Assembly (NCBI GenBank): GCA_029976075.1
Contig: JARKNW010000153.1
Span: forward strand, 1 to 56,365
Direction: 5' to 3'
Length of the DNA stretch: 56,365 nucleotides
Source: Pleomorphomonas sp.
GTDB taxonomy: Bacteria > Pseudomonadota > Alphaproteobacteria > Rhizobiales > Pleomorphomonadaceae
Below the pieces are notes generated by a model. That model worked only from the letters and a program-made list of their open reading frames with translations. It searched no databases and was not told the origin of the DNA. The translations under genes were made by a program, and so were the position numbers. Of the stretch, positions 29,250 through 37,645 are shown piece by piece (the stretch's first letter is position 1; every line of letters starts with the position of its first letter).

Positions 29250-30280
29250 AAGACGTCTTCGCCCCGCTTCATCGTCTACTGGCCCGCGATGGTGTCGCTG
29301 CGCTGGTGACGGTTGTCGGGGCGAAGGGATCGACGCCTCGCGAGGCGGGCGCTCGCATGGTGGTCTCGGCTGATGGGGCCATCTCCGGCACTATCGGAGG
29401 CGGTCGGCTGGAGTTGGAAGCGATCGAGCGCGCCATCGGCTCCCTGCATGAGGCTCGCGACGGCAGCGAACGATTGGATCTGGCGCTAGGTCCCTCCATC
29501 GGTCAGTGTTGCGGTGGGGCCGTCAGCGTCTTGATCGAGACCTTTACGGCGGCCCGGAAGTCAGCCATCGCGCAACTTGCCGAAGCCGAAGCTAAGGGGG
29601 TGTTTCAGACGGTTGCCGTTTTTGCGGGCAAGGCGCCGATCGATCGTCTTGTCGTCGGCGCCGAACGATCTGCGCCGACCGCCGCCCTCGACATGGCGGG
29701 CAGGCTTGAGGAAAGCTTCGGCGAGCCCCTGCGCGAGCTGCTGCTGTTCGGAGCGGGGCATGTCGGGCGGGCCGTTGTGCTGGCTTTGGCGCCGCTGCCG
29801 TTTCGCGTCCGGTGGATCGACAACCGACCGGCCGCTTTTCCCGATTTGCCGCTCGCGCACCTCGATCGCGTGGTCAGCGGCACGCCGGCCGCCGAGCTGA
29901 AGGCAGCGTCCCAAGATGCCTACGTGCTGATCATGACCCATGATCATGGCCTCGATCTCGATATCCTGCATGCCGCTCTGTCGGAAGCTCGCTTCCCCTA
30001 CGTTGGCCTGATCGGCTCGCGCACCAAGCGCGCCCGTTTCGAACATCGCCTTGCAGAACTGGGACATGCCGCGACCAGCATCAGGGCTTTCACCTGCCCA
30101 ATCGGTGTGCCGGGGATAAACTCCAAGGAACCGGCGCATATCGCCATATCCGTGGTGGCAGAGCTGTTGATTGTGGACGAGAAACTTCGTACGACCCCCG
30201 CCGGAGGGTCCGACGCCGGACGATCGGTCGGCAGCTCAGGAAATGGGCAGGTTGCCCAATTATTCGGACATTCCGGCTGA
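29246..30280 (+). CDS. xdhC: xanthine dehydrogenase accessory protein XdhC
   Basis: Chaperone that binds the molybdenum cofactor, promotes its sulfuration and inserts it into XdhB. The 344 residues include the N-terminal XdhC/CoxI domain (VTVVGAKGSTPREAGARMVV, GTIGGGRLELEAIERA, GPSIGQCCGGAVSVL) and the C-terminal Rossmann-like domain (LLLFGAGHVGRAVVLAL, YVLIMTHDHGLDLDIL, YVGLIGSRTKRARFEHRL). The conserved CCGG motif near residue 92, implicated in cofactor handling, is intact. The last 30 or so residues are poorly conserved. It completes xdhABC; an ABC importer begins 88 bases later. Confidence 0.94.
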   Translation: MKDVFAPLHRLLARDGVAALVTVVGAKGSTPREAGARMVVSADGAISGTIGGGRLELEAIERAIGSLHEARDGSERLDLALGPSIGQCCGGAVSVLIETFTAARKSAIAQLAEAEAKGVFQTVAVFAGKAPIDRLVVGAERSAPTAALDMAGRLEESFGEPLRELLLFGAGHVGRAVVLALAPLPFRVRWIDNRPAAFPDLPLAHLDRVVSGTPAAELKAASQDAYVLIMTHDHGLDLDILHAALSEARFPYVGLIGSRTKRARFEHRLAELGHAATSIRAFTCPIGVPGINSKEPAHIAISVVAELLIVDEKLRTTPAGGSDAGRSVGSSGNGQVAQLFGHSG

Positions 30281-30368
30281 ATCTTTTGGCGCGTCCGGTC
30301 GGCGAAATCGTGCTTCTATGCTGCACAGAAAATAGACAAAGCGCGGTGAAACGGGGACAACAGCTCTG

Positions 30369-31946
30369 ATGGGCGAAGGGACTGGGGACAGCACCGGAGA
30401 ACGGCTCCGTCGAGTAGGCGGCGATACGCCGCTTCTCGAGGTCCGGCACGTCGTCAAGCGATTTGGCAGCTTCGCTGCCAACGACGACGTATCCCTCAAG
30501 ATCATGCCTGGCGAAATCCATGCGTTGCTGGGCGAGAACGGTGCCGGCAAGTCGACGCTGGTCAAGATTATCTACGGGTCGCTGCAACCGAATGCCGGAG
30601 AAATCTTCTGGAAAGGCAAGCCGGTAGTGGTGGCTTCGCCGGCCGAGGCGCGTGCCCTCGGCGTTGGCATGGTGTTTCAGCATTTCTCTCTGTTCGAGGC
30701 GATGACGGTAGCGGAGAACATCGCGTTGGCTTTGCCGAACTGCAAGGTGACGCGCGAGCTGGCCGATACCATCGCCCGTGTTTCGACCAACTATGGTTTG
30801 CCGCTCGATCCCAACGCCCATATTGCCGATCTGTCTGTGGGGGAGAGACAGCGAGTCGAGATCGTCCGCTGCCTGCTTCAGAACCCCGAGCTGATCATCA
30901 TGGATGAGCCGACCTCGGTGTTGACGCCGCAGGAGGCCGATCAGCTGTTTGTGACGTTGAGGCGCCTCGCAGCGGAGGGCTGCGCCATCCTCTATATCTC
31001 GCACCGGCTGGAAGAGGTGAGGGTGCTTTGCCACCATGCCACCATCATGCGACGTGCCAAGGTCGTGGCCGAGGCAGACCCCGGCAACGAGACGGTGAAT
31101 ACTCTTGCCCAACTGATGGTCGGCAATGAGATCACCCGCGTGACCCGCGAAAAGGGCAAGCTCGGGCCGGAAGCCATTCTGCTCAAGGGATTGACGCAGG
31201 TCTCGCAGGAAGCCTTTGGCGTTTCCCTGCAGAACGTGAACCTGTCGGTTCGCTCGGGAGAGATCGTCGCCATTGCCGGAATTGCTGGCAACGGCCAGAA
31301 GGAATTGTTCGACGCGTTGTCCGGCGAGGAGTTGCTCGACAAGGAAGACATGGTGATCTTTGCCGGCGAGGCGGCCGGCCTGATGGACATCAACGAGCGT
31401 CGTCTTCTCGGTGCCGCCTTCGTGCCGGAAGAGCGCCTCGGGCATGGTGCCGTGCCGGCGCTGAAGCTGTCCGAGAATGTCGTGCTGACGCGCCATGGCA
31501 CCGGCGAGGGCATTGCCCGACGTGGCTTCACCCGTTTCGGCAAGGCTGGCCGCATCGTCGAGAAAGTGACGAGCCTGTTTGACGTCCGCAAGGGAGTTGT
31601 CGATCCCGAAGCGCGCTCGCTGTCGGGCGGCAACCTGCAGAAGTTCGTTGTTGGCCGCGAGGTGGAACGCACGCCTAAGATCCTGATCATTGCGCAGCCC
31701 ACCTGGGGCGTTGACGCAGGGGCAGCGGCGGTCATTCGTCAGTCGTTGATCGACCTGTCTCGCAAGGGCGCCGCCATACTGGTCATCTCGCAGGACCTCG
31801 ATGAGATTTTCGAGGTCGCCGACCGCATCGCGGTCATTTCGCGCGGCCATCTGTCGAAGGCAGAGGATGCCGACACGCTGACGCCGGAAAAGGTTGGTCT
31901 GTTGATGGCCGGCGGCGCCGAGAAAAAGGGAGCGGCGGCGGCATGA
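30369..31946 (+). CDS. BMP-type nucleoside/purine ABC importer, double ATPase
   Basis: ATPase of 525 residues with two ABC domains. Domain 1 has Walker A GENGAGKSTLVK, signature LSVGERQRVEIVRCL and Walker B LIIMDEPTSVLT. Domain 2 has a degenerate Walker A (GIAGNGQKELFDAL), signature LSGGNLQKFVVGREV and IIAQPTWGVDAGAA. This asymmetry is usual for the sugar/nucleoside (RbsA/NupO/YufO) class, where one site hydrolyses ATP. The permease gene overlaps its stop by four bases. Lying between xdhC and puuD, it probably powers uptake of nucleosides or purine bases for oxidation. Substrate is inferred from context and family. Confidence 0.88.
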   Translation: MGEGTGDSTGERLRRVGGDTPLLEVRHVVKRFGSFAANDDVSLKIMPGEIHALLGENGAGKSTLVKIIYGSLQPNAGEIFWKGKPVVVASPAEARALGVGMVFQHFSLFEAMTVAENIALALPNCKVTRELADTIARVSTNYGLPLDPNAHIADLSVGERQRVEIVRCLLQNPELIIMDEPTSVLTPQEADQLFVTLRRLAAEGCAILYISHRLEEVRVLCHHATIMRRAKVVAEADPGNETVNTLAQLMVGNEITRVTREKGKLGPEAILLKGLTQVSQEAFGVSLQNVNLSVRSGEIVAIAGIAGNGQKELFDALSGEELLDKEDMVIFAGEAAGLMDINERRLLGAAFVPEERLGHGAVPALKLSENVVLTRHGTGEGIARRGFTRFGKAGRIVEKVTSLFDVRKGVVDPEARSLSGGNLQKFVVGREVERTPKILIIAQPTWGVDAGAAAVIRQSLIDLSRKGAAILVISQDLDEIFEVADRIAVISRGHLSKAEDADTLTPEKVGLLMAGGAEKKGAAAA

Positions 31947-33034
31947 TGCGCCTCGAACTGGTCAAGCGGTCTGAGAAGAGCCGGCTGATGAGTGTGCTCT
32001 CACCGGTCGTTGCCGTCGTGCTGACCATAGTGTTTGCCGGCATTATCTTCGCAGCGCAGGGACACAATCCGCTCACCGGCATTTGGTATTTCTTCCTTGA
32101 GCCGATCACCTCGCTTTGGGGCGTCGAACAGCTGATCACCAAGGCGACGCCACTTGTCATCATCGCGCTCGGCCTGTCCGTCTGCTACCTCTCGAACAAC
32201 TGGAACATCGGTGCAGAAGGACAGCTCACCATCGGTGCCATCGTTGGCTCGATCCCGCCGATCCTGTTTCCGGACTTCGTCAATCCGCTTGTTCTGCCGC
32301 TGATGCTGCTGCTGGCAATGGCAGGCGGTGCTGTTTTCGCGATGATCCCGGCCAAGCTGAAGACGGCGTTCGGAACGAACGAGATTCTGACCAGCCTGAT
32401 GCTGGTCTATTGTTCCAACCTGTTCCTCGACTGGATGGTCCGTGGTCCCTGGCGCAGCCCGCAGGGCTATAACTTCCCGATCACCATCGATTTTCATGAG
32501 TGGGCGGTGCTGAATGCCGTCGACGTCGGCGGCATCTATCTCAATCTTTCCGCCCCCATGGCTCTCATTCTGGTCATCGTGCTGGCGGTAGTGATGCGCT
32601 CGACGCTGAAGGGCTTTGAAATCCGAGTCCTGGGCCAAAGCCCGCGCGCCGGCTCTTTCGCCGGCTTTTCCAATCGCCGGATGACAACTTTCGCTTTTGC
32701 CCTGTCAGGGGCGCTGGCCGGACTGGCCGGCATGATGGTGGTGATGAGCGAGATTGGCAAGCTGCAGCCGGTCATTTCGCCGGGATACGGCTTCACGGCG
32801 ATCATCGTCGCCTTCCTGGGACGCCTCAATCCGGTTGGTATTCTGATTGCCGGTCTTGTCATCGCCTCGTCCTATCTCGGCGGCGAAGCCATCCAGACTT
32901 CCTTGCAGATGTCCTCGAAGCTGGCCACCGTCATTCAGGGCGTCCTGCTGTTCTTCGTGCTCGCCGCCGATACGCTGATCCTTTACAAGGTAAGGCTGGT
33001 AACCGGCCGCGAGGGGGAGGGCGCCCATGCTTGA
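31943..33034 (+). CDS. BMP-type nucleoside/purine ABC importer, permease 1
   Basis: Inner-membrane permease of 363 residues with about ten hydrophobic segments, of the BPD_transp_2 family (YufP/NupP-like). Family features include GLSVCYLSNNWNIGAEGQLTIGAI near residue 75 and TAFGTNEILTSLMLVY, typical of nucleoside-type importers. Overlaps: ATGA with the ATPase gene upstream and eight bases with the second permease downstream. The tight packing indicates a single coupled unit. Confidence 0.88.
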   Translation: MMRLELVKRSEKSRLMSVLSPVVAVVLTIVFAGIIFAAQGHNPLTGIWYFFLEPITSLWGVEQLITKATPLVIIALGLSVCYLSNNWNIGAEGQLTIGAIVGSIPPILFPDFVNPLVLPLMLLLAMAGGAVFAMIPAKLKTAFGTNEILTSLMLVYCSNLFLDWMVRGPWRSPQGYNFPITIDFHEWAVLNAVDVGGIYLNLSAPMALILVIVLAVVMRSTLKGFEIRVLGQSPRAGSFAGFSNRRMTTFAFALSGALAGLAGMMVVMSEIGKLQPVISPGYGFTAIIVAFLGRLNPVGILIAGLVIASSYLGGEAIQTSLQMSSKLATVIQGVLLFFVLAADTLILYKVRLVTGREGEGAHA

Positions 33035-33941
33035 GGCCATCATCCTCACCATCATCACTGCGGCAACGCCGCTGCTGCTGGCTGCCACCGGCGAACTGGT
33101 GGTGGAAAAATCGGGCGTTCTGAACCTTGGCGTCGAGGGCATGATGGTCATGGGCGCGGTGGCGGGATTTGCCGTTACCGTTTCCACCGGCAGTCCGCTT
33201 CTCGGCATCCTCGGGGGAGCCGTGGCCGGTGTACTGGTTTCCCTGCTGTTCGCGTTCGTAACGCTGACCCTCGTCGCCAATCAGGTGGCATCTGGCCTTG
33301 CGCTGACCTTGTTCGGGCTCGGTCTGTCGGGGCTGATGGGCGAGAGCTTCGTCGGACAGCCGGGAATCAAGCTTGCCAGCCTGGACATTCCCGGTATCAC
33401 GTCGCTGCCATTTGTCGGCAAGGTGCTGTTTGGGCAGGATATCCTGGTCTATTTGTCCTTTGTCGCGGTGTTCGGTGTTTCCTGGTTCCTGAACCGGACG
33501 CGCGCCGGATTGATCCTGCGTGCTGTGGGCGACAATCACAGCTCCGCTCACGCGCTCGGCTACTCGGTGATCGGCGTCCGCTACCTTGCGGTCATGTTCG
33601 GCGGTGCCATGGCAGGTCTTGGCGGCGCCTACCTGTCGGTCGCCTATACGCCGCTCTGGGTGGAAAACATGACGGCGGGCCGCGGCTGGATTGCCCTGGC
33701 GCTGGTTGTTTTCGCCTCGTGGATGCCGTGGCGGGCTGCCATTGGTGCCTATCTGTTCGGCGCCGTCACTGTGCTGCAATTCCATGCGCAGGCGTTTGGC
33801 ATCGGTTTTCCGTCGCAGTTTCTGGCGATGCTGCCCTACCTCGCAACGGTAATTGTTTTGGTCGCCATTTCTGGCAACCGGCGTGCCACGCTGTTCAACA
33901 CGCCCAGCAGCCTGGGCAAATCCTTCGTGCCCGACCGCTGA
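33027..33941 (+). CDS. BMP-type nucleoside/purine ABC importer, permease 2
   Basis: Second permease, 304 residues (YufQ/NupQ-like), pairing with the first. The N-terminal ATPLLLAATGELVVEKSGVL and NLGVEGMMVMGAVAGF are the family hallmark, and the loop LGYSVIGVRYLAVMFGGAMAG is typical of the domain. The start overlaps the first permease by eight bases. Near the C-terminus the chain ends in a short cytoplasmic tail, SSLGKSFVPDR. A GC-rich stem-loop separates it from the binding-protein gene. Confidence 0.88.
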   Translation: MLEAIILTIITAATPLLLAATGELVVEKSGVLNLGVEGMMVMGAVAGFAVTVSTGSPLLGILGGAVAGVLVSLLFAFVTLTLVANQVASGLALTLFGLGLSGLMGESFVGQPGIKLASLDIPGITSLPFVGKVLFGQDILVYLSFVAVFGVSWFLNRTRAGLILRAVGDNHSSAHALGYSVIGVRYLAVMFGGAMAGLGGAYLSVAYTPLWVENMTAGRGWIALALVVFASWMPWRAAIGAYLFGAVTVLQFHAQAFGIGFPSQFLAMLPYLATVIVLVAISGNRRATLFNTPSSLGKSFVPDR

Positions 33942-33961
33942 TGCGGGCCGTTCCGTGACAA

Positions 33962-33987
33962 GCGCCGGCGGTACGGTCGGCCGGCGC
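33962..33987 (+). other. stem-loop between permease 2 and the BMP binding-protein gene
   Basis: GCGCCGGC (33962-33969) pairs with GCCGGCGC (33980-33987). It lies in the 100-base gap before the binding-protein start and could separate expression of the membrane part from the binding protein. Confidence 0.5.
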
Positions 33988-34041
33988 CTCATTCAAGACC
34001 GTGACAGACCGTGGGAATGCCCACACCAGGGGAGAATGAAC

Positions 34042-35112
34042 ATGAAGAAACTCGCGCTTCTTGCCGGCACGGCTCTGGCGCTCGCCGTTGGCGCCGTCTC
34101 AGGCGCCTCGGCTGCCGACAAGCTCAAGGCTTGCTGGGTCTACACCGGCCCGATCGGCGACTTCGGCTACTCCTATCAGCACGACCAGGGTCGTCTCGCC
34201 GTCGAGAAGGAGCTGGGCGACAAGGTCGAGACCGCCTATGTCGAGAACGTCGCCGAAGGCCCGGATGCCGAGCGTGTTTTCGAGCGCTTCGCTCGTGAAG
34301 GCTGCGGCGTCGTCTTCGGCACGTCCTTCGGCTTCATGGATGCCGAGCTGAAGGTGGCAAAGAAGTTCCCGAAAGTGAAGTTCGAGCATGCCACCGGCTA
34401 CAAGAGCGCTCCCAACATGGGCCTCTACAACGCCCGCTTCTATGAAGGCCGTTACATCCTCGGCCAGATCGCGGCCAAGGAGTCGAAGAAGGCCCTCGCC
34501 GGCTACATCGTCTCCTTCCCGATTCCGGAAGTGGTGATGGGCATCAATGCCTTCATGCTCGGCGCCCAGTCGATCAACCCCGACTTCAAGATCAAGATCG
34601 TTTGGGTCAACTCCTGGTTCGACCCCGGCAAGGAAGCCGACGCCGCCAAGGCTCTGTTCGACCAGGGCGCTGACATCATCGTCCAGCACACCGACTCGAC
34701 TGCCGCCATTCAGGTTGCCGAGGAGCGTGGCCTCAAGGGCTTCGGCCAGTCGTCCGACATGATCAAGTTCGCGCCGAAGGCCCAGATGACGGCCATCGTC
34801 GATAACTGGGGGCCGCACTACATCAAGGCGGTGAAGGCTGTTCTCGACGGCACCTGGAAGGCCGACGACGTGTGGGAAGGCATCAAGGACGGTACCGTCC
34901 ATATGGCCGACTACGCCAACATGTCCGACGAGACCAAGAAGCTTGCCGAAGCGACGCAGGCCAAGATCGCCGGTGGCTGGAACCCATTCACCGGCCCGAT
35001 CGCCGATCAGAGCGGCAAGGAGCGCTATGCTGCCGGTGTTGTCGCCCCGGATGCCGATCTCCTTGGCATGAACTGGTACGTCAAGGGCGTCGACGACAAG
35101 CTGCCGCAGTAA
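34042..35112 (+). CDS. BMP family ABC transporter substrate-binding protein
   Basis: Periplasmic receptor for nucleosides or purine bases, family of TmpC/PnrA/Med. The 356 residues start with a Sec signal peptide, MKKLALLAGTALALAVGA, cleaved near ASA|ADK. The mature fold shows GPIGDFGYSYQHDQGR, GFMDAELKVAKKFPKVKFEH, and QHTDSTAAIQVAEERG near residue 215. The ATG at 34042 has GGGGAGA about seven bases upstream; an in-frame ATG at 34036 is too close to that site. Here the binding protein is the last gene of its operon rather than the first. A terminator follows. Confidence 0.9.
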   Translation: MKKLALLAGTALALAVGAVSGASAADKLKACWVYTGPIGDFGYSYQHDQGRLAVEKELGDKVETAYVENVAEGPDAERVFERFAREGCGVVFGTSFGFMDAELKVAKKFPKVKFEHATGYKSAPNMGLYNARFYEGRYILGQIAAKESKKALAGYIVSFPIPEVVMGINAFMLGAQSINPDFKIKIVWVNSWFDPGKEADAAKALFDQGADIIVQHTDSTAAIQVAEERGLKGFGQSSDMIKFAPKAQMTAIVDNWGPHYIKAVKAVLDGTWKADDVWEGIKDGTVHMADYANMSDETKKLAEATQAKIAGGWNPFTGPIADQSGKERYAAGVVAPDADLLGMNWYVKGVDDKLPQ

Positions 35113-35145
35113 CAGAGCGAGCTAATTGTCTCGTTGCCATTTGGG

Positions 35146-35177
35146 TGGGGTCGCCGCTGGGCGGCCCCATTGCTTTA
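35146..35177 (+). terminator. terminator after the BMP binding-protein gene
   Basis: TGGGGTCGCC (35146-35155) pairs with GGCGGCCCCA (35160-35169), ten pairs with one G-U, loop GCTG, followed by TTGCTTTA. This is a modest intrinsic terminator. Confidence 0.65.
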
Positions 35178-35334
35178 GCTGCTTTCTCAAACTGCCGGAA
35201 ATATTGGCATTTCGATCTGACGGTCGTCTTGCCTAGGGCTGGTTCCTCGGACTAGATTACGGCTAATTGCGTATGGATGCGCCATGCCTGCTTGTTGGGC
35301 CGGGTGGCGTCCACCTCGAGGTACCCGACACCAC

Positions 35335-36528
35335 ATGCTGAGTTTTGCCATCGAGTGGCTGCACATTCTCGTCCGCTGGTTCCATCTTGTGGTCGGTATC
35401 GGCTGGATAGGCACCAGCTTCTTCTTCATTGCTCTCGACCTCAGTCTCCGCAAACGAGCAAGGATGAATCCGGGCGTCTACGGCACGGCGTGGCTGGTGC
35501 ACGGCGGTGGCTTCTACAATGTCGAAAAATACGCGGTTGCGCCCGAGGAGCTGCCCGAAGATCTCGTGTGGTACCGGTGGGAAGCCTACCTCACTTTCGT
35601 CTCGGGGTTCCTGCTCCTGACGACCGTCTACTATTTCAATGCCCGCGCCTATCTCATCGATCCGTCGGTGGCCGATCTCGCGCCTTGGCAGGCGATCGCC
35701 ATCTCGGTGCTGTCGCTGCTCCTTGGCTGGCTGGCCTATGACGGCCTGATGAAGCACACGACCGATGATCATCCCGGTCTTGTCGTCTTCTGCGTCTTCC
35801 TGATGATCGTTGGCTTCGCTGCGCTGTTCAGCAATGTCTTTTCCGGGCGCGGCGCTTTCATTCATGTCGGAGCACTGGTCGGTACGATGATGGCCGCCAA
35901 TGTGTTCCGGATCATCATCCCGAACCAAAAGAAGATCGCCGCCGCACTGATGGCTGGGGAAAAACCAAACCCTGCCTTGGGGTTGCAGGGGCGGCAACGA
36001 TCGATCCATAACAACTATCTGACGCTGCCAGTACTGCTGATGATGGTGTCCAACCACTACCCGCTACTCACCGGCCATCCGCATGGCTGGCTCCTGGTTG
36101 CCTTGATCCTTGTGGTTGGCGGTATGGTGCGCCATCTTCTCAATCGGCACGAGGCGGGAGATCCTTTCGGCAAGTACTGGTGGGCGCTCCCCGGCGCTGT
36201 ATTCGCGCTGGCTCTGGCGGTCATAGCCACGGCCCCGGCCCCGCGATCCGAGGCTACCAGCGATAGCTCTGCCGTTACCGATGCCGATATCTTGCGGCTC
36301 ACCGCGACGCATTGCGTCATGTGCCATTCGGCCAAGCCGACTCACGAAGGCTTCACGGAGCCCCCAAAGGGTCTCGTCTTCACGGACATCGAGCACATTC
36401 GTCGCTACGCGCCACTCATCAAGATGCAGGCCGTCGATTCGGATGTCATGCCACTCGGCAATGAAACGGGCATCACCCGCGAGGAACGCAATGCGTTGGG
36501 CGCATGGATTGCCGCCAACGGTGGTTAG
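35335..36528 (+). CDS. puuD: membrane urate oxidase PuuD with cytochrome c domain
   Basis: Integral membrane enzyme that oxidises urate to 5-hydroxyisourate and passes electrons to the respiratory chain. The 397 residues have about eight membrane helices beginning LVRWFHLVVGIGWIGTSFFF. Conserved polar and charged residues of the family (HGGGFYNVEKY, VWYRWEAY, and RIIIPNQKKIAAAL) are present. A linker leads to a cytochrome c domain with heme motif CVMCH at residues 327-331 and an axial Met in DVMPLGNET. The ATG at 35335 gives MLSFAIEWLHILVRW, matching known starts better than an ATG at 35284, though its ribosome site is weak. Its product is the UraH substrate. Confidence 0.92.
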   Translation: MLSFAIEWLHILVRWFHLVVGIGWIGTSFFFIALDLSLRKRARMNPGVYGTAWLVHGGGFYNVEKYAVAPEELPEDLVWYRWEAYLTFVSGFLLLTTVYYFNARAYLIDPSVADLAPWQAIAISVLSLLLGWLAYDGLMKHTTDDHPGLVVFCVFLMIVGFAALFSNVFSGRGAFIHVGALVGTMMAANVFRIIIPNQKKIAAALMAGEKPNPALGLQGRQRSIHNNYLTLPVLLMMVSNHYPLLTGHPHGWLLVALILVVGGMVRHLLNRHEAGDPFGKYWWALPGAVFALALAVIATAPAPRSEATSDSSAVTDADILRLTATHCVMCHSAKPTHEGFTEPPKGLVFTDIEHIRRYAPLIKMQAVDSDVMPLGNETGITREERNALGAWIAANGG

Positions 36529-36546
36529 TTCGCTGGCGTAGCCGTC

Positions 36547-37446
36547 TCATCGATCCGTGCCGATGGTCTGCGTCGCATACATGCCGGTCGTCCGGAACTC
36601 CGTTGGGCTTGCGCCGAAGAAACGCCGGAACACCTTTGAGAAATAGTTGGGATCTGAGAAGCCGGTCAGAGTTGCAACTTCCTTCACGGATATTTCCGTG
36701 TTGACGGCCAGCAACTTGGCGGCGCGGCGCATCCGTTCGGCCAGCACATATTCCGACGGAGGTCGTCCCTCTGTGGCGGTGAATACGCGACTGAAATGGG
36801 CGCGACTGAGGCCGGCGACCCCCGCCAGTTCGTCGACTGACAGGTCGCTCTGAAGATTGTTGAGGATGTGCCGGATTACGGGAGCCATCGGGCTCGCTTG
36901 GGTAGCATCCGTGTAGGTTCCGGCGAACACGTCGTCATAAAGCGCCATGGCGGCGCGATAGGCCAGGGCGGAAGCGGCGCCTGGTGTTTCGCCTTCACCC
37001 TCCATCATCCTGAGGCAGCAGTCGGCCAGCGTTTCCACCGTCCGGGGCTTGAGATGGAGCACCGGTCCGGTCACGGCCATCACGGACCGATGCAGCCTCA
37101 GGGCTTCCTCGCCATTCATTGAAATCCAGAAGAATTCCCAGCGCCCACCATCCTCAAGCCAATACCGATGGTTGTGGGGAACAAGCACCAGCATGGCCTC
37201 TCCTTCGCCAATACGATAGTGCTTGTCCTCGTAGCGCAAATTTCCATGTCCGGAAATCGTGTGCTGAAGAACGGTAAATGGCGTCTGGCCGCGCTTTCGC
37301 CCGTCCCAGGAATATTCCTTTGATGTTTGAATATCATAGCCAGTACTGGTCGGCATCGTATGGAGCAGATTTCGTCCCCGAGGCAGTGACATGGTCGTCA
37401 TTCCCGGACCATTTTGCCGCAGTTTATCGAGCACAGAATTACCCAT
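36547..37446 (-). CDS. AraC family transcriptional regulator (AgpT-like)
   Basis: DNA-binding regulator of 299 residues, with an AraC-type cupin sensing domain (about 40-150; FTVLQHTISGHGNLRYED, MLVLVPHNHRYWL) and a C-terminal double helix-turn-helix (about 190-285; SVDELAGVAGLSRAHFSRVF, VKEVATLTGFSDPNYFSKVF). It is divergent from the GH4-agp operon, with 199 bases between the starts, so it is the probable activator of that operon in response to an alpha-galactoside. AraC proteins upstream of agp genes in Sinorhizobium act in this way. The start could alternatively be an internal ATG at 37401. Confidence 0.88.
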   Translation of the reverse strand: MGNSVLDKLRQNGPGMTTMSLPRGRNLLHTMPTSTGYDIQTSKEYSWDGRKRGQTPFTVLQHTISGHGNLRYEDKHYRIGEGEAMLVLVPHNHRYWLEDGGRWEFFWISMNGEEALRLHRSVMAVTGPVLHLKPRTVETLADCCLRMMEGEGETPGAASALAYRAAMALYDDVFAGTYTDATQASPMAPVIRHILNNLQSDLSVDELAGVAGLSRAHFSRVFTATEGRPPSEYVLAERMRRAAKLLAVNTEISVKEVATLTGFSDPNYFSKVFRRFFGASPTEFRTTGMYATQTIGTDR

Positions 37447-37645
37447 CGAAGCACAATCCTCGTCTGGCCTTGGATGCCATATTACGTCTTAATGCGCCCA
37501 ACAAGAAGAACGGAACGGACGGAACTCAGGACTTCCCTCAGGACAAGATGATGCACGCAGAACGACCATGTCGACTGCGTAATACTTTCGTATTGCCTGG
37601 GCGTATCCTTCATCCGGTCGATTTAGGCGAGTGAACGAGGACAGC
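37447..37645. promoter_or_regulatory. divergent control region for the AraC regulator and the GH4-agp operon
   Basis: This 199-base gap must carry promoters in both directions. A small inverted repeat, AATAC-TTTC-GTATT, at 37581-37594 is about 50 bases before the GH4 start. I cannot identify the AraC half-sites by eye. Confidence 0.45.
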
